DNA of 64,000 nucleotides from Echeneis naucrates (GCF_900963305.1 NW_021780168.1:312501-376500); one strand, 5' to 3'; counted from the stretch's first letter, positions 30,341 through 41,321 are shown. Translations and numbers: made by a program. Notes: generated by a model from the letters alone, not told the origin.

Positions 30341-30379
30341 ATCAAAAGTCTGATGCTCTACCAACTGAGCTACTCAGGC
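30341..30379 (-). pseudogene. tRNA-Lys(TTT) 5' relic
   Basis: GCCTGAGTAGCTCAGTTGG to GACTTTTGA (anticodon TTT); the 3' half is missing. Confidence 0.7.
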
Positions 30380-30419
30380 TTCTGATTAGTGCATAATTCA
30401 GATGGAATTCAATAAATTA

Positions 30420-31730
30420 TTTCAACTTGACTCGTTGAACAAACAGCCCTGTCCCAGCCAGGGTCAGGTTTCCTGAAGGCCTCTCTGCCATTTACTAATT
30501 AAAATATATTCATAAAAAAACCAACATGTTTCTATCATATGATGATGAAATCTAAAGGCTCTCTGATCATCACATTGAGAAGTTCATCTGGTTTGTGATA
30601 TTTCTTCATATGATAGTGAGGTAAAATGTGTTCAGTGGGATGTGTGTGTATCCAGCAGGACTGACAGCTTCATGTGGGATTCTCACAGAGATGATTCAAA
30701 CCTGATCACAGTGATCAGTATGGATATACAGTATGTTTGCTGTCAGTGGAGGAAACTCTCAGACAGAACTAATAGTCATGTTTGGGATGTTCCTGGATTT
30801 GAGTTGAATGAGTGTAAATTCTCTCTGATTTTAACACACGTTCACACATCCACCTCCATTCAAACATGGAGTTTACATATTGTTTGGAATTGGTTTGTAA
30901 TGAAAATGATCAGTGTTTATAGTTCATAACCTGATCACAGATCAATAATCAGCCATTGGAAGAAGCTCTGAAACTTTCTTCTGCAGTCAGAACTCATCCA
31001 CCTTCAGACTGGACATCTTCTGACTGTAGAAACTGGAGCTTTTTATACATCTCACTGCAGCACAATAAAGTCCTCTGTGAGTATTGTGTGTCCAACAGTG
31101 TACATGACATCTGGAGATTTATTGTTATTACAGCTGTAAAATAAATCTATCAGAACATGAACTCAGTCTGTAGAATCCAGAAGATTAATGACACACTTTG
31201 TCCTGCTGTTATGGAATAAAATCCTACTTTAGGTTTTCTATATTTTAAACTAATGAGCACTTTTGGGGATCAAACAGAAAAGGACAGAGGTATGAAAGGA
31301 TATTTCTTTTCTTTTAATTAAAAGAAACAATGTCACAACAAATAACAATTTACATAATTAGGAAATATAACTCCAAAAAATTGACCATTGTCCATGAAAA
31401 GCAGCAGTCAGCACTGCCTGGATACAACAGTGGTCAGGGCTGTATGTTTATACTGAAACACTGACAGGTCTCCTCCATCTCACTCTTTTCCTTCCTCTGG
31501 GTTCCAGGCCTCATTGGTGACCACCTTTAGTTCCACTTCCAGGCCATGGAAGCAACAATGAGAAGTCATTTCCACTGTGTGCTGTACAAGATGGAGAAAC
31601 AACAAGATAAAAGGTTTCTGCATTGTTGTTCAGTCAGATCAACAGCAGGCTGCCATCCACAGTTCATCACTTTTATTTTCATTCCTTCTTCAAATCTTTA
31701 TTTTTATCATTTAATATATTTTGCTGTGTT
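30420..31730. other. Gene-poor spacer with one repeat block
   Basis: Contains the partner (30650-30844) of the block at 5878-6070 and flank pieces seen near other tRNAs (31410-31520). No gene or tRNA found between 30380 and 31730. Confidence 0.5.
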
Positions 31731-31732
31731 TG

Positions 31733-31769
31733 TGCCGCGGTGGTGAGAGCGCCAAACCCTAGCCACTAG
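31733..31769 (-). pseudogene. tRNA-Glu internal relic
   Basis: TAGTGGCTAGGGTTTGG and CTCTCACCACCGCGG: D-arm and anticodon arm of Glu(CTC) only. Confidence 0.5.
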
Positions 31770-31899
31770 ACGCTTTGAGCTACAGAAAGAACAGGAGCTG
31801 TTGCACCACACAAGCATTTCAAAATAAAAGCTGATTTAGATTATTTTATTTGTATCTTCAGCTCAGATGTAGGCAAAACACAACACTGTCGTCGAGAAG

Positions 31900-33734
31900 G
31901 ATCTTTTCCACTTCGGTGACTCAAAGTGACGGTGGCCACTGGAGAATCTCAGTTTGACGAGCTGGTCAACTATAAGAAAAATGGTTCCTATCCTGTTGGG
32001 ATATCAAAGGAACAGAAATATGTTATACGCAGGCGCTCCGCCCGGTTCCAAATGAAAGGTAAGCAATAATACGAAATGTTAAAAATGATTCCCTGATTGC
32101 CAGCTCTAACTCTCTGACAGGGCAATAATAACTAATCAGATAATCAGATTCTTGTACGCTGCTGACAACCACCTTGTTACAATAGGTGATACTTTGTATT
32201 ACCTTTTGTCAAAAAACGATACGGAGTTGCTCAGGAGAGTGGTGGTTGGCGTGGAGGAGGCCAGTGACATTTTCAAGCAGTTCCATGACAGTGCAGAGGG
32301 AGGCCACTGTGGAACCCAAAAAAAACCAAATATGCCATCAGCGCCAGGTTTTACTGGCCTGGAATGGGGGTAGACTTGGACAAATGGGTAAATGGAATTA
32401 TTTGATTGAACTGTATGATATATTGAGCTTATCCATACATTGTAGTTCTGTGGACTGCATTTCCAATATCTGCTTTTGAACCATCAGGTTTCACAGTGTG
32501 CAAAATGCCAGTTCAGCAGGCTCTCCCTCAAAAAGGAACAGGAATATATCCCGATACATGTATGTCACAAGGCTTTCGTTTTACTGAATACTTAACAAAA
32601 AAAAAAAAAAAAAAAAAGTTCATGATAAGAGAACATAATTTGATTTTTTCAGGTGGACTGTCCTCTGGAGTTGGTGGGAATGGACCTCGTGGGACAACTG
32701 GCGACCACTGATGATGGCAACTGCTACGTGTGTGATGGTGGATTACTACACCAAATGGGCAGAGGCGCACGCCATCCCAAATAAAAGTGCCGAGGTGGTC
32801 GCCGAGTGCATTATTAAAATTTTTTATAGGTTTGGTGCATCGCAGTGCATTTTGGCCGATCAAGGAACAGAATTTGTGAATGAGGTTAGTGTTGGCTTGG
32901 TGAAAGAACCATTATGGTCCTGTCTACAGTCTGTGCAATGCATTGTTGCTAAACTGTACTCATGTTTTTTTTAAACAGCTGAATCTCAAGATTTGCAAGT
33001 TCCTGGATGTGGATAGGAGTCTTTGTGCGCCATATCACCCACAGACAAATGGTCTTGTGGAAAACCTGAACGGGACAATTCAGAGGTGAATCTGTAATTT
33101 AAAAAATGTTTTCAGCACAGTCTAAAAGTAGCTCTTCTATAATATAGATGTCATTTTGAAAACCATGATGACCGACATGCATTTCCTTGTGACTATACAG
33201 GGCGTTACGCAAACTTGTCGCTGACAAGTCAAAGACGTGGGACAATTACTTAGATGCCGTTATGTTGCCAGAGGACTACACGGTATGGATGTCTCAATTA
33301 TGTCAGGTAATTTAAGCATTACAATTACATTTAATCTATCTTTTTATTGGAAAGGTGGGCAGCTCAGTGGAGGAGATGGTTGCCAGATCAGTGGTGTCCT
33401 CTGGCATTGCCTTGAAAGAGCAGTTGGACAATCTGGTGAGGGAGAATGTCCAGAAGAGGCAAGATAAAAGGGAAAAACTGCCTATCAAATCCATCTTTTC
33501 TGTTGGCCAGAGGGTTTTAAGAAAAATTGTGAGATTGCAGCAGAGAAAAGGGGGGAAACTAGAGCATACCTGGTTGGGGCCATATACCATTACAAAAATC
33601 GAAAACAAAAGTGCAGACCTGGTGGATGACAATGGGACCCAACATCCAAAAATCAACATAGACCACCTGAAACCATTCTTACAGCCAACACCCTGCATAC
33701 CCCACAAAATAAAATCCTCCAATGAAGAACCACC

Positions 33735-33765
<31 letters not shown>

Positions 33766-35300
33766 CTACTTGCCCCTGTCCCCTCTGCTGCCCTGTTGGA
33801 CCTCTCAAAAAAACCCAGTAATCATCCCTCAGGTACGGCTCTCAAATCGTCTTGTAAATGACCACCTGCTCCATCCTCTGTACTATCACCCTTAGATTTA
33901 ACAAATCATACACCATTATATTTAGCATCTTCAAAGGAGTCTCTAGCCTTGTGCAGAATGGACCACGTAGACTCTGTTGTGCGTAGATGTAAGTGATTTA
34001 TACTTAACAATGACCTTTTAATTTAACACTTTTTAAGTGTGCTATTTGTTACAGGTATCACAAAAGCATGGGGTGGCAATGATTGCCAGGTGCTGCTGGC
34101 AAAGGTTGGGCCCTACAAAATATCACATAAGGACATCTTCCAGCTGGGCCCTGGAAAGGAGTTGGAGAGTGAGGTGCATGTTCATTGAATTTTGCAAGGC
34201 ATAATGCTTCTCCCTGCAAAGTAGTAATCTTTTTTTTAATGTTATACTGCAGGTGATAAATGCATATCTAAATATCATGGTGAGGCAGCATGTGGCAAAG
34301 GAAAATGTCTACCACATGGACACCTTTGCCATAACAGCTACATGGCAGAGAAAGACTCAAAGGCTTAAGGTGTGCTGCAGGTCACGGCTATGAGATTGAA
34401 AGCTGAGTTAATTTTTTCAGTGCTGCAATTACGAGCCATCAGTTATCACACAAGATGGGCTATAATGAACCTAGAAAAGTCAAAAAATTTTTTTCTCCTT
34501 TCCCTCAGCTGGATGCCTCTGATATGATTATAGGTGTTGTTAATGACTGTCACCATTGGTTTCTCTGAATGGAGGCGTGGGTTGAAATCCCACTCCTGAC
34601 AAAGCCTTTTGTGAACCAAAGTGAAAGAAAAATCTGCATAAAATAGGAATATGATATTGACAATAAAGGGGTTAGCACTGAAAACTCTAAAGCCTGTGGC
34701 TCCCTGTGATAGAAATAAGTAGGCCCATGTGTCAAAGAAAGACTGTTCCCATAATAAAAAAAAAAAAAAAAAATAGGGCTTACATATAAATATTTATGTA
34801 CAGGCCATATACCCATCAAAAAAGAAATCTCTCCTTGTTGACTCAATGGGAGAGTCACCTACAAAGATCAAAAGGTGTTTGGAGACAACAAGGTATACTA
34901 TATTTTCACAAACCAGTGACATTGGGTCATTCTTGTTCATCTAACTGAATTGGTTGCTTCAGTAACATTTACACATTTTTTCCTTAGAGCCCTGATGAGA
35001 AAACTGGGTGTCAATGTGTCACGGTGGACCTGCGACACTGTGCCTCACTCACTGCAACAAGACACAACATCTTGTGGAGTGTTTGCTCTAAAAGTAAGCG
35101 CTGCTACATCGCACTCCGGTATATGCCATCATCACGCATTAGGGGACCTGTGATTTACGAGCTCTTACACTTTCAGTTTGCAGATCACATCTTCACTGGC
35201 AGACCAATGGAATTTCCCACAGGCACAGAAGACATCAACAGAATCAGGATGCAAAGCCAAGTCAACAAACCCCCTTCTTAAATTGAGACAGTGTACTACA
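31900..35300 (+). mobile_element. Fossil integrase plus Ulp1-peptidase element (Ginger-like)
   Basis: Parts in order: N-terminal segment around 31.92-32.06 kb (FDELVNYKKNGSYPVG); zinc-finger-like region near 32.15-32.38 kb; integrase core 32.65-33.09 kb with the D, D and E motifs (VGMDLVG, ADQGTEF, HPQTNGLVEN); integrase C-terminal SH3-like domain 33.36-33.70 kb (LEHTWLGPYTITKI); Ulp1/C48-type peptidase region 34.07-35.20 kb (QQDTTSCGVFALK). Segments are separated by GT...AG introns. Integrase with an Ulp1 domain is a combination I recall for Ginger-type DNA transposons, whose integrase is kin to Gypsy LTR elements. It looks incomplete, with at least a few breaks, and tRNA-cluster DNA is inserted in the peptidase part (34557-34870). 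No terminal repeats identified. Family and ends uncertain; a former domesticated gene is possible. Confidence 0.75.
34557..34601 (+). pseudogene. tRNA-Leu(CAA) 3' relic inside the element
   Basis: Variable arm (TCTCTGAATGGAG), T-arm and 3' acceptor CACTCCTGACA of Leu(CAA). It is followed by about 100 bp of flank also found at 36850-36960 and 60780-60890, so tRNA-cluster DNA has been inserted into the Ginger-like element. Confidence 0.7.
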
Positions 35301-35429
35301 GCACAGGATGCTGCAAAAACTCAGCTGATACTCAGCTACTATGGTCACTCGACAAAAAGAAAAAGACATAAAATTCTGTCTGCAATATCAGAGACCCTGC
35401 TGCGACTCAGACAGTGAACAGCCATAGAG

Positions 35430-36740
35430 AGGATTTATAGAGAAAGGAGCCTCCCCCCTAAACTCCACCCTAGTCTTCGTATGCGTACTGGTGGTGGGTA
35501 CTTATGCACCTAAAACCCGCTCGCATTGTGGAAGGCTAACTGCCCCAGCCAACGCTACAGAAGGTGCCCCCGAGACAACTGCTGCTAACCACACGGACAG
35601 CATACAAAAACAACAAACAGCCCTGAAACACAACAAAGCCAACAGTCCCTCCTTATGAGGAACTGCTGCTACGGCCTATTTGGGGGAACAAACAGATGCT
35701 CCAGCCAAAAAAAAAAAAAAAAAAAGCCTCCTACAGCCAAACACTGTCTGAGCACATGCAGCGACCTGCAACTACAAACAATTCACTTCACAGCACCAAA
35801 CAACTGCTGACTGAAAACTACTGAACTCTGAATTCTCCTCCCCTCCACACTTCATTAAAGCAGCATTATAAAACAGCAAAACTACCAGCCCAAACATTTC
35901 TACACTTCACAAAGAAAATCTAACACAACACACACCTACACAGAGAAAATGACCCGCTAATTTAGGCCACAACAAAGAAGGGAGGGCCACACTGATACCT
36001 CAAAACACAAGTTATTGTACACCACGTCATAACAAACAAATACAAAACCAATAAAGCAGTGTGAGATGAAAATGTTGGATATTGAAAGCCGTGTGAGTCA
36101 AAATAAGGTACTCAAACCAAACAGCATTCAGGCCGTCCAGGAGAGAGAGCATCAGCTGAGGGAGTCTGGCTTTTATAGCCTCCCCACAGGTGGAGGCGGA
36201 GCCTCCCAACACAGAGGCGGGGCTTCACAGCAACCAGGATAGATGAAGCAAAGATCCACATAGCAGACAGCAGAGGGACTCACAAGAGACACACACAGCC
36301 AACACACAACAAGACTGTGTGATGTCACTGGAGATCAAAGCCATTTCCTGTCTTTCATCGCTCTCCCACGCGACACCAACGCATACGTCACTCTCGCGTT
36401 TTATTCGGATGGATGAGCGCATGCGCACAAAGACGCACTTGACTCGTCTCGCGAACGAATGAAACGAATGAAGTGAAACACAAATCAGCTGTTATTGGAC
36501 AAATAAGTGGCGTTAAATTGAACTAAAATCAAATGTGATTCGTTTATTTTCATCTCCCCTGATAAAGTTCAGATGAGAGGATGAACTCATTTCATCGCTT
36601 GACTTACATGAGGTACATTTGGTTGTCAGCCTCGGAGCGGATCAGCTGGGATCAGCTGAGAGAGAGCCAGCAGCAGGAGCACATTCAGAGATCGGCTCTT
36701 TTTACGAGGCCAGATCATTTCATCTGGAATACGCCCCAAT
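35430..36740. other. Intergenic, no gene seen
   Basis: Spacer with poly-A near 35710, AC-rich unremarkable sequence, and a block at 36310-36440 related to 44868-44990. No coding frame I can support. Confidence 0.5.
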
Positions 36741-36745
36741 CAGAA

Positions 36746-36792
36746 GCCTGAGTAGCTCAGTTGGAAGAGCTTCATACTTTTAATCTGAGGGT
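36746..36792 (+). pseudogene. tRNA-Lys(TTT), interrupted
   Basis: GCCTGAGTAGCTCAGTTGG and anticodon loop CTTTTAA (TTT) up to GAGGGT, followed by an ACGT-type simple repeat (36793-36813) where the variable loop should be. A possible T-arm echo (TCAAATCCCTGTCC) lies about 35 nt later. Confidence 0.7.
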
Positions 36793-37028
36793 ACGTACGT
36801 ACATACGTACTTCATCTTCAGTTTTTTCAAATCCCTGTCCTTGCAAAGTTTTTTTTATGAACCAAAGTGAATGAAAAATCTGCATAAAATGAGAATATGA
36901 TTTTTTGACAATAAAGGGGTTAAGACTGAAAACACTAAAGCCTGTGGCTCCCTGTGGTAGGAATGGACAGCAGTTGTTGGACTAAAGAAAACTCAGCTGT
37001 TACTGAATCCGCTGAGCACCAGCAGCTC

Positions 37029-37116
37029 CCTTCGATAGCTCAGTTGGTAGAGCGGAGGACTGTAGAGGCTTACAGCTGATATCCTTAGGTCGCTGGTTCA
37101 AATCCGGCTCGAAGGA
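37029..37116 (+). tRNA. tRNA-Tyr(GTA) with intron
   Basis: 88-nt gene: acceptor CCTTCGA/TCGAAGG perfect, A-box TAGCTCAGTTGG, GTA anticodon, 15-nt intron, T-arm GCTGGTTCAAATCCGGC. A 12-T terminator begins about six bases after the gene. The upstream flank is shared with the Tyr gene at 46281. Very likely active. Confidence 0.96.
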
Positions 37117-37248
37117 GTCCTTTTTTTTTTTTTTCATCAGCCTCATCCAGCTGATGAGTGATGAGTCTGACTGCAGACAGGAGTTGACCGCAGTTGTATC
37201 ACTTTTCATGTAGAGCAGCTGTGTCCACTTCATACCATCGTAGGATCA

Positions 37249-37278
37249 GAGATCGGGGTTCGATTCCCCGATGGGGAG
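37249..37278 (+). pseudogene. tRNA-Asp 3' relic
   Basis: GATCGGGGTTCGATTCCCC and acceptor GATGGGGAG of Asp(GTC), followed by the same flank as the intact gene at 45042. Confidence 0.7.
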
Positions 37279-37615
37279 AAGATGTGCGTTTTTCTATAAT
37301 AAGCTCATTAACCAGAGTGACACAAGGAAACAAAATGGCCACACTCCCAGAGGACGCCGTTGTAGCTTGCTTCCGGTCTACTTCTGGGAATGTGGCCTCG
37401 TGTAGTTCCAAACATCACCTCCACGGTGTTGGACATCGATCATTTGCATTTCTGACCGTCAAGTAACTTCTGAGGTATACGTGTATACGTGATGTCCTCG
37501 CGTATGAATGAATGTTTCACTGATGCAGATTTTTACAGAACAACATCAACAACTAATAACTCCACAACGAGACTGTGGAAACTATCCAGGCTGGAGAAGG
37601 CTGAGTCACCTGAGT

Positions 37616-37697
37616 GTTGTTGTGGCCGAGTGGTTAAGGCGATGGGCTAAAAATCCATGGGGCTGTCCCTGTGCAGGTTCAATTCCTGCGAGTAACG
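37616..37697 (+). pseudogene. tRNA-Ser body with AAA anticodon
   Basis: 82-nt type II tRNA with Ser D-arm (TGGCCGAGTGGTTAAGGC), paired anticodon stem ATGGG/TCCAT, variable arm and T-arm GCAGGTTCAATTCCTGC. The loop is CTAAAAA, giving AAA (reads Phe UUU) where Ser(AGA) has CTAGAAA. The acceptor is mostly paired with one G-G clash. Probably a mutated Ser(AGA) copy; if charged with Ser it would misread Phe. Confidence 0.65.
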
Positions 37698-37997
37698 TTG
37701 TTTTCGTGGACCAAGTTTCCCATTTGGGGAGAGACACAGCATGTTTGAGAATCTCTGTAATCTGCAAGGCATTAAGGTATGACAGAGCTGAGTGCTGCTG
37801 TTCGGACTCATCTAAGAGGATGAGAATATTTCCTCCAGCGAACTTCACACAGCTACATGTGCTTCCATGGTGTCAGCACTCACAAATCTTTGATATTATT
37901 TCAGTGTAATCACATGCACCTGAAATGGGGATGTGAATTTCAATACATTATGACCTGAAAGATTTTATGATCAAATATGAAGAATAGCAGGGACAAC

Positions 37998-38023
37998 AGG
38001 GAGAGAGAGAGAGAGAGAGAGAG
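37998..38023. repeat. (GA)n microsatellite
   Basis: About 13 GA dinucleotides in a row; the sequence around it has no gene. Confidence 0.9.
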
Positions 38024-38293
38024 GGATGACCTGCAGTATCAACCCCTGGCTGGAACAGGGCTGTTTGTTCAACAAGACTCGCCAACTTAATGTATTGGAT
38101 ATCCTTCTTCCTGCTCTCAAAATAAAAGTCAAAATATAGTACTCTTAATGTTATTGAGAGCCTAGACCTGCTCTATATGCACTTGATGTAACTTCATTAT
38201 GATGTTTTGATGTGACAAGGACAACTACACTGAGTGGGTCATTGAGAGATCAGAGTGTTTGACAAGATAAGCACTGTGCTTTATTATCGACGT

Positions 38294-38347
38294 TGGAGAT
38301 GCCAGGGATTGAACCCAGGGCCTCATACATGCAAAGCATGGGCTCTC
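38294..38347 (-). pseudogene. tRNA-Ala(TGC) 3' part
   Basis: Anticodon TGC, T-arm and CATCTCCA 3' end preserved; cut in the D-stem (GAGAGCCC) and joined to unrelated flank. Confidence 0.75.
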
Positions 38348-38489
38348 TTGTTGCCGTATCTCCAAAGAGCTAAAGTCTTGTGTAGAAAAAAAACAGAAAA
38401 ACAAAGCTTTTGAAAGCGGATACAGTAAATCCAGATAACCTTTGAATTCACCTTCAACAGACTTTGGATCATGACTGCTAAAAAGCTGT

Positions 38490-38561
38490 TAGCAGAGGAT
38501 GGTTTCAATCCATCAACCTCTGGGTTATGGGCCCAGCACGCTTCCGCTGCACCACTCTGCT
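38490..38561 (-). tRNA. Initiator tRNA-Met(CAT)
   Basis: 72-nt iMet: AGCAGAGTGGTGCAGCGG, anticodon stem and CCCATAA loop intact, T-loop ATTGAAA (one change from ATCGAAA). Second in an inverted Arg(CCT)-iMet pair; its Arg partner is reduced to the T-arm and 3' end. Confidence 0.85.
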
Positions 38562-38566
38562 GTAAA

Positions 38567-38595
38567 CCACCCAAGATGGGACTCGAACCGGGTTA
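38567..38595 (-). pseudogene. tRNA-Arg(CCT) 3' relic
   Basis: GGTTCGAGTCCCATC and TTGGGTG, the end of Arg(CCT), five bases upstream of the iMet gene as in the 19149-19299 pair. The rest is replaced by the flank at 15000/51005. Confidence 0.65.
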
Positions 38596-38698
38596 CAGGC
38601 CCGTAGCTGGAGGACTTTGGGACCATCGGCCAGAGATCTACAGTATTTCGGGATTTCTGGAAGGAAAACAAACATAAATTGTAGACACACATTGAAGC

Positions 38699-38770
38699 TG
38701 CAATGGCCGGGAATCGAACCCGGGTCAACTGCTTGGAAGGCAGCTATGCTCACCACTATACCACCCTTGC
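38699..38770 (-). tRNA. tRNA-Gly(TCC)
   Basis: 72-nt gene with perfect T-arm CCGGGTTCGATTCCCGG, D-arm TGGTATAGTGG and anticodon loop CTTCCAA (TCC). One acceptor mismatch (GCAAGGG against CCATTGC). It reads GGA. Confidence 0.87.
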
Positions 38771-38878
38771 ATGCCAAGGGGCACAATCACAGCCCTTTTG
38801 TATGACTCAGAGTTTATTGAGCCTCCTACCTGGGACAGCTATTTGTCCTTTTCTAATTAGCCCAAACGCTGATAAACA

Positions 38879-38952
38879 TGCCAGGTAGCTCAGCTGGTTA
38901 GAGAGTGGTGCAAATCACGCCAAGGTCATGGGTTCAATCCCCATACTGGCCA
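38879..38952 (+). pseudogene. tRNA-Ile(AAT), decayed
   Basis: The T-arm and 3' end match the gene at 27569, but the 5' acceptor is shortened and the anticodon loop is CAAATCA with U33 lost. Confidence 0.65.
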
Positions 38953-39599
38953 GCTGCAGAGTCCTTGAAGTTATTCAGGAATCTTTAACAGAAAAGCCTT
39001 TTTGCTGACAACACCACAGTCACAAGGTTAACCCATGTAGCAGCCACCTGGGTGAGAACAGCAGCTGGTGTTTGCTCATGATGACTCCATGCAGGGCTTT
39101 AATGATTACTTTATGTGTGGGTGTTTTTGAATGTCAGATCTTTGTAGTGGGTTCGAATCCTGCCTGTCCATGTTGGTCCTTCTTCAACATTCTCTAAATA
39201 TCCTTGGAACCTGTTTAAGGTTAATTCAAAGTTTATCTGGACCGACTGTATCTGCTTTCAAAGCTGTTGCCAGATCTTTCTGTTTTTTCTACACAACTCC
39301 AATACCAGTTAGTCAGCAAAACATGATGAGCCAAGTCCACTGAGACAACTAACAAAGGATTTTAGTTAGCATGCAATAAACTGTCACATTAATGTCCTGA
39401 ATGTGCTGTGTGTAAATAATGAGGTTCATCAAAACAAAGTCAGAACCAGAGCTCAGGCTGTTGGTACACAAACAAAGAAAGGCATACTTGTGGATTCACA
39501 AGATTATCCCTCCTCCCACTTTTTCTCATGACCTCCACCATAGAGTGCTGCCTGCTGCAATAATGCTGCCTTTAATAGAAGTTTAGGAACATTTGATGA

Positions 39600-39780
39600 A
39601 AGAATACATTTTGATGACGGTTGGAAACGTCTGTTTATTGTTTATCACTTGTTAGGATCCCCGTTAGCTGTCACTGAGGCAGCAGCTACTCTTCCTGGGG
39701 TCCAAATGAAAATGCACATCTGCAGTCAAACAGGTTCAGGTAGATGCAGAGTCCTACATTAAAACAAACCACTTTACCAT
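39600..39780. repeat. Interspersed repeat with GATCC...GTTAGCTGTCACTGAGGC
   Basis: The same unit occurs at 50510-50660 in this orientation and at 58985-59220 in reverse. It carries GTTAGCTGTCACTGAGGC and CTACTCTTCCTGGGGTCC. Spread beyond tRNA flanks suggests a transposable element end; the family was not recognised. Confidence 0.6.
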
Positions 39781-39970
39781 CAACCTGAACTGCAGTATAC
39801 ACATTACACTTCCATTACCAGATCCTCTGCATGTACATTTCCAATATACCTGCAGTATATTGTGTATAATGCAGGTGGCATTTACTGTAAAGTGGTTTGT
39901 TTTAATGTAGGACTCTGCATCTACCTGAACCTGTCTGACTGCAGATATGCATTTTCAGTTGAACCCCAGG
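39696..39970. repeat. Fold-back: inverted arms of about 83 bp
   Basis: 39696-39778 is nearly the reverse complement of 39887-39970, with about 108 bp between that contains further short palindromes. It arose by inverted duplication of the interspersed repeat and could form a long hairpin. Confidence 0.85.
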
Positions 39971-40276
39971 AATGACGTTTTAAATGACAGGAAACGTCAT
40001 GTTACCATGACAGCAAAGAGTTAGGAGGACGCCCCCAAATGTCTCCCCTGGCGTCAATTTCCAATGTTATGGAGTTCTATGTCAGTCAGTCGGGTTACCT
40101 AACTCGTCAAGAATGACCTGAGTCGGCATGTGACGGTAAGGGACACAAACCATGCGTCAGCCTGTTGACGCATTGGGAGTGAGAACATGTCGGAGAAACA
40201 TGTGGCATGCTTCTTATGTGAGGTGATCATTCAGGGATCGCCTCACTGTTCAGCTCCATTGGGTCCGACAGTCATG

Positions 40277-40323
40277 TCCCATATGGTCTGGCAGTGAGGA
40301 TTCCTGTTTTTCACTCAGGCGGC
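40277..40323 (+). pseudogene. tRNA-Glu(TTC) 5' part
   Basis: TCCCATATGGTCTGGC, loop TTTTCAC (TTC) and the anticodon 3' stem; the T-arm and 3' end are absent. Confidence 0.7.
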
Positions 40324-40505
40324 TGTTTGCCACTGTTGGCAGAGGGCATTCCTCCTTCCTTCTGTCGCTGTGGCTGTGTCCTGTTTCTCCAGCATGCTGA
40401 GGCTGGGGCCACACTGACACCGATTGGCTGACGAATTTTGGACTTTGTGAGCATGATTGTTGCTTCCAACATTCCTCCAACACTTTCCTGGACAATCCTT
40501 CTGCA

Positions 40506-40563
40506 GCTGGCACTCAGGTTGCAGTCTCCCCTGGAGGCGTGGGTTTGAATCCCACTTCTGACA
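40506..40563 (+). pseudogene. tRNA-Leu(CAG) 3' relic
   Basis: CTCAGGTTGCAG, variable arm, T-arm and TCTGACA 3' end; no 5' half. Confidence 0.7.
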
Positions 40564-40695
40564 GAAACCACTTTTCTTTCACCTCTACTGCTGTGAGGTG
40601 TGTCTGGGGACAAAGGTATTTTGGTCGACTTTTGACCGCCCACACTTTTCAAAGACTAAAATTCCTTTTACATCTATCTGAGCGCACACACGTGG

Positions 40696-40763
40696 GGTTC
40701 CATGGTGTAATGGTGTAATGGACTCTGAATCCAGCGATCTGAGTTCAAATCTCAGTGGAACCT
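40696..40763 (+). pseudogene. tRNA-Gln(CTG), D-arm damaged
   Basis: Acceptors GGTTCCA/TGGAACC, anticodon CTG and T-arm GAGTTCAAATCTC are intact. The D-arm repeats GGTGTAAT and loses four bases, removing the start of the anticodon stem. 68 nt. Confidence 0.75.
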
Positions 40764-40889
40764 GAATCTTACCAGTGAAACACTGAAATTCCCTTGACAT
40801 GTAGACAACCTGGTTTGTCCACTCTACACGTGTGAGGAAGTGCAAGTTTTGAGCCTGTGTGTGATCTAATCAGGCAGTCAGTCTCTTCT

Positions 40890-41230
40890 GACACACAACT
40901 GTGAGGAGCACAAGTGTTGACCGACACAGACGTAGTTTCAGAAACAGACTGCAGAGAAACTGGCAGTACTGATGCTTAGCTGCCTAAACTGTCTGTCTTG
41001 TAAACAGGACATCCTGCATTCAAACCCCAGCAGTGCTTTGCTCTCAGTGGAGTTCCGGCTCATCACTTCAACAAACCGATGAAAGCCATCACTTCCTGGA
41101 TTACAGCTTTTACTTGCAATCTCTGGACAAGAGAAACAATAATTTAGTGGTTGTTGCGCAGATGGAAATTTGGTGATTGACCGCTTTGCACAGGAGACAA
41201 ACTTTGGTAAGAGTCATGATGGTCAGCAAC
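40890..41230 (+). repeat. Dispersed decayed tRNA-Thr family with fixed flanks
   Basis: A degenerate Thr(TGT) copy (about 40957-41037) with constant flanks: CTGTGAGGAGCACAAG upstream and CTCTCAGTGGAGTTCC downstream. Related pieces lie at 3974, 14430, 21150, 42560-42740, 47340 and 47600; inverted traces lie near 11330. Repeated tRNA plus flank looks SINE-like, but no poly-A tail or target duplications were seen. Confidence 0.6.
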
Positions 41231-41252
41231 TGATATTGGCGAAATAACATAA

Positions 41253-41296
41253 GGGCTCATCCAGGATTTGAACCCAGGACCTCTCGCACCCTAAGC
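41253..41296 (-). pseudogene. tRNA-Pro(AGG) 3' half
   Basis: Begins within the anticodon (GCTTAGGGTGCGAG) and runs to ATGAGCCC; no 5' half. Confidence 0.7.
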
Positions 41297-41321
41297 ATCT
41301 GCAGTGATGGGTGAATTTATG

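Noticed and set aside
32528-32863. 111-codon minus-strand frame with a poly-Phe run
   Set aside because: Antisense to the integrase core and an intronic poly-A tract.
37998-38023. (GA)n tract as a regulatory site
   Set aside because: A plain microsatellite with no gene nearby to regulate.
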